A stretch of DNA of 40,166 bases, from NCBI GenBank assembly GCA_934140155.1, contig CAKPBC010000010.1, positions 1 through 40,166 of the forward strand, given 5' to 3'. Every line of letters begins with the position of its first letter. Position 1 is the first letter of the stretch. This stretch comes from an uncultured Bacilli bacterium (GTDB taxonomy: Bacteria; Bacillota_I; Bacilli_A; RFN20; CAG-826). Below the pieces are notes generated by a model. That model was not told the DNA's origin and ran no database searches. It was given only the letters and a program-made list of their open reading frames with translations. The translations under genes were made by a program, and so were the position numbers. Of the stretch, positions 6,128-14,105 are shown in pieces.

Positions 6128-8481
6128 CAATTGTTCTCCTTTTCATAGACATAAGACGTATCATTTTTCTTCAATGTGAATCCATAATAATAAGTGTATC
6201 CGTTAATAGTTTTCTTTTGATATTTCTTGCTCATTTCAACTCCAAACTTACATTGACTCATTTGAGGTTCGTGTCCTAACTTAGCCCAACTATCGAACTC
6301 TCTATAAACATCACTAGCCTTTTCACGACTTACAGTAGATGGTCTACAGCAGTCTTCAATAAATCTTGATACTACATCCATTTCAAATTTATATTCTTTA
6401 GTTTCATCAAGAATAGCACTAGGAATATTATCAGTTAACCCCTCTTTTTGCCACCTCAAGCAACCTTTTACTGCCCATCCTAAGATAGATGGTAATTCAC
6501 TAAACAATTTTTCTTTTAAGTCTCTATCACGATTGACACCTTCAAATTTTTCTTTGAAAGGTATTAACAAATTTCTTCTCCAAATACCATCATCAGTGCC
6601 TCTAACACCTATCTTGTAATTCGTTGCTATCCACAACTTGAGGGTAGGCTTGAACTCGAACTCCATCCCGTAAAGAAATCTCGCAGTCGTAACATCGCCA
6701 CCGACCAATTGCTTTACCAAGCCCTCATTGAATCTACTTCCCTCATTAGGTTCATTGGTTCGCACCATTCTAGCACCTTTCATACGGGCAATTTCACTAT
6801 TCGCTCCCCCACTAAAGTTGGCTCTCGACAATATACTATCAGCCTGAGAATTCAACGAATAACCGCCCAACATTTCATACATCGTATCAAGAAAAACTGA
6901 CTTACCATTTGACCCAACTCCAAAACATTGAAAGAAACAATGTTCTTTTGTAGAACCAGTTAAGGTATAACCAATTGCTTTTTGAATAAAATCAACCATT
7001 TCTTGATTATTGCCAAAAATCTCCAATAAAAACTTCTTCCATCTTTCAGGCTCAACATTCATATCGCAAAATAAATCAGTATTTTTTGAGAGCATATATT
7101 GTTTATCGTGTGGAAGTATTTTTCCAGTTTTTAAATCAACTACTCCATTAGCGCAATTTAATAAAAAATCTTGCTTATCAAAATCACTATTAACCACAGG
7201 AATTGAACCAATATGAATTGCTTCTTTCAACATTGCCTCTTTTCCACTGCTACTAGACAAGTGCTTTACATTTTTCAATAATTCTTTTCGCTTCTCTTCA
7301 TCATCACATTCAAAAGCCTCTTTTTTCATTGTAAGTATCAATTCATCGGCAAGTTTTTTGACATCTTGCTTTACATCTTTTACCCATGTTTTTCCATCGA
7401 AAATCATCCAATTTTTATTATCAAAATTATACTTTAAATTTTCACCATAAGTATCAATAAATCTTTTTGCATTTCCTGTATCGTTTAAATCGTATTTTTT
7501 TGGAGAAGATGGTGAAGATGGTTTGGAAGAACCATTATAACCATCATAACCATAATATCGTGGCTCACTTGTTTCAGGCTTTGGAGTAGGATTATAAACA
7601 TTTCTACAATGCTCTATTGCATTCCTAATAGTAATATCTCCATAGGTAGTATCACCTATTTTTCTATACCACTTTTCACGCATTAAACCACTATTTTCAA
7701 AAATTGAATTCATCATAACTCCATCTTTAGCACACCAAAAAGCAAGTAAATTACAAAAAGCCAAATCTGCCTCACTTTGACTTGCGTATTTGTCTTTCCA
7801 TTGACCATGATATAAATCGTTAAACAATTGACTAGATGACATCGCTTTATTTGCAATTTCTTCTTCAGTCATACTCGATTTAGGTCTTGAAGTAAATTCA
7901 GGAATATTATTATTTTTTCGTTCAGTTTTATTCATGTATAATTCTTGTAATTTCTTTAATTCAATATTTAAGTCAGGGAAACTAACTTCAAAACCAAAAT
8001 CTTTTATTGTTTCACCTGTTAAAGCAAAAAATCTTCCATTTTGATACATTTCAATATTATTTCTTCTACAAGAACCATAATATAATTTACCAATACAAAT
8101 AATATGATAACCATTACCACTTTGAGATTTTTCAATATAAGAACCTTTTAAAAAATAAAAGAAATGATTAGCAAGATTTTCAAAATCATCAACATCCATT
8201 TCTAATTCACCATTTTCATTGAAATGATTGTCTAAATCAATTCCAACATAACCATCACCTAAAACAAAACCTAATCCGGCAAATTCATCACTAGATAGAT
8301 ATTTATTAAGGCAATTATCAAAAGTATTCCAAGTTGCTTCATCATTGGATTTAGCAAGAGTTCCGTTCACTTGATAAGGCAATTTATTCATCTTTCCATC
8401 AACTTCAACTAACTTCCACAAAATCCATCTTTTTGCTTCTTTCATTTCTTGAGGAATTGAATTATATGTATATTTTTGCAT
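6127..8481 (-). CDS. P4-type primase-helicase (PrimPol + D5_N + SF3, 784 aa)
   Basis: This is the main replication initiator candidate. The N-terminal archaeo-eukaryotic primase-like domain shows GIDLDN (80-85, catalytic acids), SQSGNGYH (119-126) and GRFFALTG (149-156). A Ser/Pro/Tyr-rich linker (about 297-330) leads to a D5_N-like region and an SF3 helicase with Walker A GVGSNGKS (521-528) and sensor-type WIATNYK (617-623). Proteins of this type make primers and unwind DNA, often at an origin they recognise themselves. No phage DNA polymerase is visible, so the host polymerase is probably recruited. A dyad (8501-8521) lies just upstream of the start, suggesting separate control. Confidence 0.92.
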   Translation of the reverse strand: MQKYTYNSIPQEMKEAKRWILWKLVEVDGKMNKLPYQVNGTLAKSNDEATWNTFDNCLNKYLSSDEFAGLGFVLGDGYVGIDLDNHFNENGELEMDVDDFENLANHFFYFLKGSYIEKSQSGNGYHIICIGKLYYGSCRRNNIEMYQNGRFFALTGETIKDFGFEVSFPDLNIELKKLQELYMNKTERKNNNIPEFTSRPKSSMTEEEIANKAMSSSQLFNDLYHGQWKDKYASQSEADLAFCNLLAFWCAKDGVMMNSIFENSGLMREKWYRKIGDTTYGDITIRNAIEHCRNVYNPTPKPETSEPRYYGYDGYNGSSKPSSPSSPKKYDLNDTGNAKRFIDTYGENLKYNFDNKNWMIFDGKTWVKDVKQDVKKLADELILTMKKEAFECDDEEKRKELLKNVKHLSSSSGKEAMLKEAIHIGSIPVVNSDFDKQDFLLNCANGVVDLKTGKILPHDKQYMLSKNTDLFCDMNVEPERWKKFLLEIFGNNQEMVDFIQKAIGYTLTGSTKEHCFFQCFGVGSNGKSVFLDTMYEMLGGYSLNSQADSILSRANFSGGANSEIARMKGARMVRTNEPNEGSRFNEGLVKQLVGGDVTTARFLYGMEFEFKPTLKLWIATNYKIGVRGTDDGIWRRNLLIPFKEKFEGVNRDRDLKEKLFSELPSILGWAVKGCLRWQKEGLTDNIPSAILDETKEYKFEMDVVSRFIEDCCRPSTVSREKASDVYREFDSWAKLGHEPQMSQCKFGVEMSKKYQKKTINGYTYYYGFTLKKNDTSYVYEKENN

Positions 8482-8500
8482 TTACAATTCTTCCTTTCTA

Positions 8501-8521
8501 TGATACAATACACTTGTATCA
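8501..8521. promoter_or_regulatory. Operator-like dyad upstream of the primase gene
   Basis: Perfect 8-bp inverted arms TGATACAA (8501-8508) and TTGTATCA (8514-8521) surround a 5-bp spacer. The site lies between a terminator (8551-8582) and the primase start, just upstream of its ribosome binding site. Its size and symmetry fit an operator for a dimeric helix-turn-helix protein such as the repressor at 11466-11687, but no copy at that gene's own promoter was found, so the pairing is inference. Confidence 0.55.
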
Positions 8522-8550
8522 ATCCTTAAAACCTCTATTTCTTTTTTATA

Positions 8551-8582
8551 AAAAGGTGTCTTAATCAAATAGGACACCTTTT
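8551..8582 (-). terminator. Terminator between ssDNA-binding protein and primase genes
   Basis: Stem AAAAGGTGTC (8551-8560) and GACACCTTTT (8573-8582) with a 12-nt loop, in the gap after the DUF669 gene. The minus strand runs into T residues at the stem base. It could work in both directions. It separates the recombination genes from the primase-helicase genes and implies either partial read-through or a separate promoter near 8500-8540. Confidence 0.75.
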
Positions 8583-8597
8583 CCTTTACTTATTTTT

Positions 8598-9065
8598 TTA
8601 AAAAGGTAAATCATCCTCGCCAGGAGTTTCACCATTAGGAACACTACCACTAGGTGTAGGAGTTGCAAAAGGATGTTCTGTTTTTTTATAATATGAAATA
8701 GTATTCACATCTTTTGAATAATATTCACTAAAGACTATACTAACATGTATTTGCAATTGCTTTCCTCTCATAAAGACTATAATATCGTTAATTGATTCAA
8801 AAATTGTTCCCTCTTTAATATCTTGAGTACCCAATAAACGATTAATTCTCTTGCGATTAAAGTGTTCAGGACTATTTTTTTCATGGAAAATATCTTCAAA
8901 TAAAACTTTATTTCCATAAGGTTGATTCACATCTTTTCTAATTCTATATTGAATGGTCAATTTTTCCGTTCCACTTGGTAATGTTTTTACCTCAATTTTT
9001 TCGATGGTTGCTTCATAATCACCATCTCTTACTAAACTATCTTCACTTTCGTATGTATAAGCCAT
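8598..9065 (-). CDS. DUF669-type ssDNA-binding protein (155 aa)
   Basis: The sequence MAYTYESEDSLVRDGDYEAT followed by KTLPSGTEKLTIQYRIRKDV and KVLFEDIFHEKN is characteristic of the DUF669 family, which replaces SSB in many phage recombination cassettes. The C-terminus ends GEDDLPF, an acidic tip with a terminal Phe like that of SSB proteins, which bind partner proteins through it. It lies downstream of the Sak4-like ATPase and the PD-(D/E)XK nuclease, the usual company of this family. It probably coats ssDNA during recombination and replication. The start is supported by AAGGAG before the ATG. Confidence 0.8.
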   Translation of the reverse strand: MAYTYESEDSLVRDGDYEATIEKIEVKTLPSGTEKLTIQYRIRKDVNQPYGNKVLFEDIFHEKNSPEHFNRKRINRLLGTQDIKEGTIFESINDIIVFMRGKQLQIHVSIVFSEYYSKDVNTISYYKKTEHPFATPTPSGSVPNGETPGEDDLPF

Positions 9066-9069
9066 TTCA

Positions 9070-9384
9070 CTATTCTCCTTTTTTCAATGTTATTCTTAAA
9101 CTTGGTTTACTTGCTGATACAACTTTATATTTTTCATAAACTTCAGGCAAGTCATTTTTCAATGCTTTAGCATCAATTGTAACTTTTTCAATTGGAGCGA
9201 CATAAGTAACTTTTAACGCTTCATTTTCTACAGTTTTTTCACCTTTTTCTTGCATTTCTACCACAAACTTTGATTTAAGTTCTTCTTCTCTTTTGTTCAA
9301 TTCTTCCATTTGTAGTTTTAACGCTTTCTTTTGAGCCTCAATTGAGGTTAACTCCATCAATTCTTCTTCTAATAAATTTTGCAT
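9070..9384 (-). CDS. Coiled-coil protein of the recombination cassette (104 aa)
   Basis: Residues 5-50 form a strongly predicted coiled coil (EEELMELTSIEAQKKALKL and onward). The C-terminal half is beta-like (ALKVTYVAPIEKVTIDAKAL) and ends PSLRITLKKGE. Proteins with this layout often sit between Sak4-type recombinases and DUF669 proteins; a link to Gam/Gp157-like nuclease-protecting proteins is possible but not shown. The ATG at 9384 is 8 nt from GGAG, better placed than the ATG at 9390. It overlaps the nuclease gene upstream by 16 bp. Confidence 0.65.
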   Translation of the reverse strand: MQNLLEEELMELTSIEAQKKALKLQMEELNKREEELKSKFVVEMQEKGEKTVENEALKVTYVAPIEKVTIDAKALKNDLPEVYEKYKVVSASKPSLRITLKKGE

Positions 9385-10007
9385 TTCCATTTCTCCTTAT
9401 ATAAATCAATTAGATTATTTTGTTTCAACCATTCAATAAAATTATGAATGATTATTTCAGTGGCTATCGTTTCATCACGATAATATGTTTCTTTGTGCAA
9501 TTTGTATCCATCATAAATCAAATATGTAAACTTATAAGCACTTGGGAATAAGTCCAAATAAAATCTATGTTGATAACTATTTTTGTATTTAGGCAGTGAA
9601 TATCTTACCACTCTTTTTATATCATAAATAGTTCCACCTTTTAATACATCAAGTCTACCATACATCAAAAAGTTCATTCCATCAATATTCACTTCTTTCT
9701 TGCCTACTATTTGGAAAGAACCATTGTCAATGATTGGACTTATACAAGTATTACCTTTATAGCACTCTTCTTCAAACTTAATTCCCTCAAGCATGTATTT
9801 ATTAGGCGGAGTTGAAACACGATTTAAAGCGTTTAGAAAGTCATTGTACGCTTTTTCTCTAGCGATTAATATTTTATCTTCTAAACAAACTAAATCGCTC
9901 TCAGCCTCTTTTACATTGCTTTCACAATACCATATGTAACCCCAAGCGTTCAACAAACTCGGGGTTATTAAGTAAGTTTCAGTTGAATTTTCCACTTTGT
10001 TTATCAT
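9369..10007 (-). CDS. PD-(D/E)XK exonuclease-like protein, Cas4/RecB family (212 aa)
   Basis: The core motif YGRLDVLKGGTIYDIKRVVR matches GxxD...DxK of Cas4/RecB-like nucleases (PDDEXK_1), and a preceding FEEECYKGN supplies the upstream acidic helix. Around it lie QHRFYLDLF and FTYLIYDG, the usual helix and strand after the active site. No four-cysteine iron-sulphur cluster is visible, unlike classical Cas4. It overlaps the Sak4-like gene by 29 bp, so the pair are coupled: the nuclease would produce ssDNA and the ATPase would load on it. The start at 10007 (ATG with TTAGG 8 nt upstream) is preferred over a TTG at 10013. Confidence 0.78.
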   Translation of the reverse strand: MINKVENSTETYLITPSLLNAWGYIWYCESNVKEAESDLVCLEDKILIAREKAYNDFLNALNRVSTPPNKYMLEGIKFEEECYKGNTCISPIIDNGSFQIVGKKEVNIDGMNFLMYGRLDVLKGGTIYDIKRVVRYSLPKYKNSYQHRFYLDLFPSAYKFTYLIYDGYKLHKETYYRDETIATEIIIHNFIEWLKQNNLIDLYKEKWKCKIY

Positions 10008-10887
10008 AAGCAAAACCTAACTCTTTTGCTCTTTGGGTTAATTTGAACCACAATTCTTCTTTTGAAGTTAAGTAATGAGTAACTTTTTTAATTTCATCAA
10101 AAGCAAGATTAACATCTTCAAGGTTTTTCATATCTTCAAAATTAAACTTTGACATCACTTCTTGATATTTTGCTAAATCATCGCTTTCAGAATTTAAATC
10201 ATCAATTACTTTATTGAATAAATCAGTAACAAAAGTATTTTTAGATGTTTTGTCTAATTGTGGAATTTGATAGACACCATGAATACCATGTGTTCCTTTA
10301 GCATAATATCTTTCGCAATTAGTGAAACCAATTGTACGATTATTGCCAATCATTTCCATAAATCCGCCAATATCTACATCATCCCACACATCATCTTTTG
10401 AACTACCCTCAAGTCTTATTCTTAAGCCTGTTACATCATTAGCAAGGCTTACTTCAGTCGCATGGAAAATCATTATCAAATGTTTATCAAGTGCTTTAAC
10501 ATTCTTTACAAAATCACTAAATTTTTTCTTAACTGCTCCATAACCTTGAAGTGATAAATTTCCATCTCTTTTGCCATTTTTTTGGTCATCTTTAATTACA
10601 ACTGGTTTTAAGAAATCGAGTAACTTTCCTCCAGTATCAATTACAATCGTTTCATAAGCCGTTAAATCGCTGTTATTCAAATCATTGACTAATTCTTCAT
10701 AATTATTAACAACATCTGTGTCAGTCCTGTATCTAGCCTCTACACGGCTTATTCCTTTGTCTAAGTCAATTAGTAAAGGATTAGGACTAGATAATGCAAG
10801 AGTTGTCTTACCAATACCTGGAACTCCTGCAATTATCATAAAGATTTTTTTATTATCAAATCTTAAATCTTTTGCTTTAGCAATCAT
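9979..10887 (-). CDS. Sak4-like RecA-fold recombinase ATPase (302 aa)
   Basis: RecA-type ATPase with Walker A GVPGIGKT (21-28), a strand ending LLIDLDKG, Walker B IVIDTGG (81-87) and a later strand LIMIFHATEV. This matches the AAA_24/Sak4 family of phage single-strand annealing proteins, which work with an ssDNA-binding partner (here 8598-9065). The last 80 residues are helical and probably involved in oligomer or partner contact. It is flanked by a hypothetical gene upstream and the nuclease downstream in one transcript. Confidence 0.85.
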   Translation of the reverse strand: MIAKAKDLRFDNKKIFMIIAGVPGIGKTTLALSSPNPLLIDLDKGISRVEARYRTDTDVVNNYEELVNDLNNSDLTAYETIVIDTGGKLLDFLKPVVIKDDQKNGKRDGNLSLQGYGAVKKKFSDFVKNVKALDKHLIMIFHATEVSLANDVTGLRIRLEGSSKDDVWDDVDIGGFMEMIGNNRTIGFTNCERYYAKGTHGIHGVYQIPQLDKTSKNTFVTDLFNKVIDDLNSESDDLAKYQEVMSKFNFEDMKNLEDVNLAFDEIKKVTHYLTSKEELWFKLTQRAKELGFAYDKQSGKFN

Positions 10888-10901
10888 AATTATTCACCAT
10901 C

Positions 10902-11444
10902 CTATTCTTCAAGCATTTTTTTAATTTCTTCTAATTCTCTTTTTGCTTTATTTTCAAAAAACTTATTAACAATAGTTAAATATTCAGTGCATAATCTACT
11001 GCCCATTGGATTGATTTTGTGATAGAAACTATAAGCAAGATTTTTCTTATCTTCAAAAGATAATTTATCAACTGATTCTTTAAATTCATCATAATCTTTT
11101 TTATTTCCTTTGATAAATTCTTCAGTAAAAGTTTCTAATGTTTCAAAAGCAAAATTTAAAACTTTATTAACTTTTTCTTCAGTAAATCCACTAAAGGTTT
11201 CTCTATCAGAAAGGCTTTCACATTGAACACCTTTTTCACCATTTTCTATTTGTTTTAAAATAGTAATGATTTGTTTTTTCTTATCTTCATCATCAATTTT
11301 TGTTAAAACAAATTTTAATTGGCTTTCATAACTTTTCTTTAAACCATTTGCTTTACAAAATGTAGCAAATTCCTTTTTTTCAGTATCACTTACAGAACAT
11401 TCAATTGTACAACCAAATTCAGTTTTAATAATATCGACTTTCAT
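10902..11444 (-). CDS. Hypothetical early phage protein (180 aa)
   Basis: Unrecognised. The protein is Lys/Glu-rich and mostly helical after a short beta start (MKVDIIKTEFGCTIEC), with no visible catalytic motif. The middle has KKQIITILKQIENGEKG and the end ELEEIKKMLEE, consistent with a coiled-coil tail. GGAG lies 9 nt before the ATG. Its place between the repressor and the recombinase suggests an accessory role in early gene control or recombination, but nothing shows which. Confidence 0.6.
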   Translation of the reverse strand: MKVDIIKTEFGCTIECSVSDTEKKEFATFCKANGLKKSYESQLKFVLTKIDDEDKKKQIITILKQIENGEKGVQCESLSDRETFSGFTEEKVNKVLNFAFETLETFTEEFIKGNKKDYDEFKESVDKLSFEDKKNLAYSFYHKINPMGSRLCTEYLTIVNKFFENKAKRELEEIKKMLEE

Positions 11445-11465
11445 TTTTTAATCTCCTTTTCTTTT

Positions 11466-11687
11466 TTAATCAATATATTTTAATAATTCTTGTTCATCCA
11501 CATTACAAGCCTCAGCAATTTTTACTAAGGTTTCAACTCTTGGAATTTTTCGGTAACTTTCTAAACATACAATCGTACTAAAACCCAGACCTGATTTAAT
11601 AGCAAGTTCTTCTTGAGTTAAATCATTCTTGGCTCTTAGTATCTTAATTTGTTTAGCAAGTTCTTTTAACTTTTCTTCACTAACCAT
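11466..11687 (-). CDS. XRE/Cro-CI-type helix-turn-helix regulator (73 aa)
   Basis: A single HTH_3 domain: KILRAKNDLTQEELAIKSGL gives helices 1 and 2, GFSTIVCLESYRKIPRVETL the recognition helix region, and ACNVDEQELLKYID the last helix. Such small proteins bind operators as dimers. With no integrase present, it more likely acts as a Cro-like timing regulator than as a lysogeny repressor. It sits inside the early operon with an 8-bp overlap with the gene upstream and a GGGGGTGATAAAT site before the ATG. The dyad at 8501-8521 is one candidate target. Confidence 0.87.
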   Translation of the reverse strand: MVSEEKLKELAKQIKILRAKNDLTQEELAIKSGLGFSTIVCLESYRKIPRVETLVKIAEACNVDEQELLKYID

Positions 11688-12552
11688 TATTTATCACCCC
11701 CTTTCCAAAAATCTCATCCAAATCATCACCCATAGTTAAGACAATAATTTTTTCACCATTTTCATTCAATTGTTCTTCAAATTCTTTTCTAGCGTTTCTA
11801 GGCCAACGTTCATAAGCACGACCAAGTCCATAAGTATGATATGAGTTATAATCAATAGGCAAACTATTTTCCCAACCAAAACCAAATACTCTTAACATCG
11901 CACTATGTGCAATAGGAAACGCCATTCTCTTAGTATCAAACAATTGATTTTCACTTTTAATTAATATCGAATGACCAACTACAGTTTCAGTATATTCTTT
12001 TTCAGGACTACTAAAAGTACTTAACACTTCAATCCTACATCTATAACCTGATTTCTCAAGAGCATAAATTCTAGCAAGAACTTTTGAGAAATAATCAATA
12101 ATTTCATCACTATCATATTGACAGCAACATCCAATTTCTATCATTATCTTGATTACTCTTGTTTTCTTCAAATCTTTTCTAGTATCAATCATACAATTAG
12201 GTAACCCAATTATAGCATTAGGAACAATTGGCATAAATCCACAAACATTACTGAACGCTCTTGCCACTCTCTTTGTATCACATAATTCAATTTCTTTTTT
12301 TAGAGCATTTTGAATTTTACTAACTTTTTGACCCCAACCATTTACAAGTAATTCTTTTGCTTCTTTATATGTTGAAACTCCATACCAATTTTTTTCAAAT
12401 TTTTTAGTTAAAACATTTCTGCTTTCATCGTGAGAATTAGTTCTTTCTCTTTGCTCAACTATTCTCCAATATTCATCATAAGAATTAAATTGTTCATAAT
12501 ACATTTTACGGGTATTCCCACTTAAATTTATTGTCTTTTGCACAACTCTCAT
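11680..12552 (-). CDS. VWA-like partner protein of the AAA+ ATPase (290 aa)
   Basis: Follows the CobS/MoxR-like ATPase directly. The N-terminal half is helical and charged (STYKEAKELLVNGWGQKVSK). From about residue 128 a Rossmann-like core appears: VIKIMIEIGCCCQYDSDEII, then CRIEVLSTFSSP, then HSILIKSENQ. This resembles the DUF7192/CobT-like von Willebrand A fold that pairs with phage AAA+ proteins, although a classical MIDAS DxSxS is not clear. The C-terminus is acidic (DDLDEIFGKG). The pairing follows MoxR-VWA logic, in which the ATPase remodels a target held by the VWA protein. It also has its own promoter (12585-12613). Confidence 0.6.
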   Translation of the reverse strand: MRVVQKTINLSGNTRKMYYEQFNSYDEYWRIVEQRERTNSHDESRNVLTKKFEKNWYGVSTYKEAKELLVNGWGQKVSKIQNALKKEIELCDTKRVARAFSNVCGFMPIVPNAIIGLPNCMIDTRKDLKKTRVIKIMIEIGCCCQYDSDEIIDYFSKVLARIYALEKSGYRCRIEVLSTFSSPEKEYTETVVGHSILIKSENQLFDTKRMAFPIAHSAMLRVFGFGWENSLPIDYNSYHTYGLGRAYERWPRNARKEFEEQLNENGEKIIVLTMGDDLDEIFGKGVINNG

Positions 12553-12584
12553 TTTTCAGAATCCTCTTTTCTTTTTACAAATTG

Positions 12585-12613
12585 ATTATACCATACAAAT
12601 ATAAACAAGTAAA
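12585..12613 (-). promoter_or_regulatory. Internal sigma-70-type promoter
   Basis: On the minus strand: -35 TTTACT (12608-12613), a 17-bp spacer, and -10 TATAAT (12585-12590). It lies in the gap between the AAA+ ATPase stop and the VWA-like gene. The leader shares GTAAAAAGAAAAGAGGA with the leader after the 4363-4391 promoter. It would raise expression of the repressor and recombination genes independently of the AAA+ gene. Confidence 0.65.
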
Positions 12614-12621
12614 GTATTTTT

Positions 12622-13842
12622 TTACTTTATTATATTTTGTGTCAATCTTTTATATTCGCTGTCAGGTAAATCGTTACAAACCATTTTCAAAGTATCATTT
12701 TCAAGACCTTTAAATAAACAAGTCTTTAAAGCAATTTCTTTATCAAGTTTAGCAACATTAATCATCTTGTATAATCTTGACATTTCACGATATGAAACGA
12801 TATGGTGAACACCATTTTTCAAACAAATTTTTCTAAAACTTCTACAATAATCAGCGAGTTCTTTATCAGGGCAAACATTATCTTCAATTCTACTGTCATA
12901 ATTAATTTCAACTAAAGCAAATCTATTAAGAGTTGCACCATCTAATTGATTTCTACCAACATATTCCATTGAAGCACCTGTACCATAAGTATTAGCACAT
13001 GCGATGACTCTAAAATTTTCATGGGCTTTCACTCTACCGATTACAGGAAAATCAAAATACTTATTAGCAATAGCACAATTAAGAACAATTAACGCTTCAG
13101 GACAACTAGCGTCCATTTCATCAAGTAAGAATAAACCACCATTTGTAAATGCTTTATAAAATTGAGTTTCCACAAATTTACCATTTGCATCTCCATAACC
13201 AGTAATTTTATATTCTTGAGTTACAGCATTAGAGAAGTAAAATTCAAGATCTAAAGCCTCAGCCACTTGCTTAGCAATAACATTCTTACCTGTTCCAGCA
13301 GGACCCACCATCATAACAGGTTCATCCATTGCAACGAACTTTAATACAGTTTCTAAGCATTCATGAGCGATACCCTCAACTCTTCTTTCTTCACCTTTAT
13401 ACTCAACGATTTTAGTAATTACTTTATCTTCAACATACTTATTGATTTTATTTTCAACTTCCTTACCAATATTATTAGCAAGTTCACTGCCCATTAACTT
13501 AACAATTTCATTACCTAATAAACTCAATATAGAAGTATCAGTATTAGCAGTAGCAGTAGCAGTAGCACTAGTAGGAACAAAATCCTCAACAACCAATGTA
13601 GGTTTACTTTCTTCTTCTAACCACTTTTTAATCAAGTAATTATCAGCAACGCTCCAAATATCATAACCACAATTCACATCATTTGCTTTCGCAAGAAAAT
13701 ATTTCTCAATATTTTCATCACCTAAACTTTTACCAAGATTTTCAATTCTCTTAACAATTGAACTTTTATCAGTACCATTAATAACAGGGTATCTGCTTCC
13801 TTTTTTTGAATTCCAATATTTAACAATTTCAACGGCTTCCAT
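12622..13842 (-). CDS. MoxR/CobS-like AAA+ ATPase (406 aa)
   Basis: First gene of the early block. Residues 1-150 form a non-ATPase region with a low-complexity stretch SATATATANTDTS (93-105) and a helical part (NKINKYVEDKVITKIV). The AAA+ domain follows: Walker A GPAGTGKN (180-187), Walker B LFLLDEMD (237-244), sensor region VIACANTYGTG (about 279-289) and RFALVEI. The last Walker A residue is Asn where Ser/Thr is usual. CobS-like ATPases of this form are common at the start of phage replication cassettes, next to a CobT/VWA-like gene. The target is unknown. GGAG lies 15 nt before the ATG, further than usual. Confidence 0.82.
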   Translation of the reverse strand: MEAVEIVKYWNSKKGSRYPVINGTDKSSIVKRIENLGKSLGDENIEKYFLAKANDVNCGYDIWSVADNYLIKKWLEEESKPTLVVEDFVPTSATATATANTDTSILSLLGNEIVKLMGSELANNIGKEVENKINKYVEDKVITKIVEYKGEERRVEGIAHECLETVLKFVAMDEPVMMVGPAGTGKNVIAKQVAEALDLEFYFSNAVTQEYKITGYGDANGKFVETQFYKAFTNGGLFLLDEMDASCPEALIVLNCAIANKYFDFPVIGRVKAHENFRVIACANTYGTGASMEYVGRNQLDGATLNRFALVEINYDSRIEDNVCPDKELADYCRSFRKICLKNGVHHIVSYREMSRLYKMINVAKLDKEIALKTCLFKGLENDTLKMVCNDLPDSEYKRLTQNIIK

Positions 13843-13881
13843 AACTTTTTTTCTTTTCTCCTTTTCTTAACTTACACACAT

Positions 13882-13910
13882 ATTATAAACGATAATTTTA
13901 TATAAATCAA
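13882..13910 (-). promoter_or_regulatory. Main early promoter
   Basis: On the minus strand: -35 TTGATT (13905-13910), a 17-bp spacer, and -10 TATAAT (13882-13887), followed by ATGTGTGTAAG. Transcription would start about 13875, giving a leader of roughly 30 nt before the AAA+ ATPase gene. The -10 region and downstream bases are shared with the promoter at 4363-4391. Confidence 0.8.
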
Positions 13911-13973
13911 TACTTTTTTTTATTTTTCTTTATTTTTTTTCATTTTATTTTTTTATTTAATATTTTTATTGCT

Positions 13974-14084
13974 TTTAGTAGGGGGTTAGTAGATACTTTT
14001 GGGCTATTTATAAAACTCTTTTATTATTTTTTTCTTTATATAGTTTTATAAAAGGGTAAAAAGTATCTACCTAGTATCTACTAA
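13974..14084. repeat. Origin-like AT-rich dyad with GTAGATACT repeats
   Basis: The outer arms are TTTAGTAG (13974) and CTACTAAA (ending 14084). Inside lie GTAGATACTTTT on the plus strand near 13989, and two minus-strand copies of GTAGATACT near 14062-14080. The centre has perfect 11-bp arms TTTATAAAACT (14007-14017) and AGTTTTATAAA (14042-14052) around an AT-only-like loop. Element 13974-13999 matches 40125-40150 at 25 of 26 positions in the opposite orientation. Iterons around an easily melted centre fit a replication origin or a partition/regulatory site. Confidence 0.7.
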
Positions 14085-14105
14085 ACAATATAAAAGTAAA
14101 AAAAA

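Noticed and set aside
7493..7580. Low-complexity Ser/Pro/Tyr/Gly-coding stretch in the primase, considered as a repeat or frameshift site
   Set aside because: Reads through in frame and joins two recognised domains, so it is a linker.
10902..11444. 180-residue early protein considered as an anti-CRISPR or repressor
   Set aside because: Nothing in the sequence supports either; size and charge alone are not evidence.
13974..14084. Dyads considered as transposon ends or CRISPR-like repeats
   Set aside because: No transposase gene, no target duplication, and no regularly spaced repeats with unique spacers.
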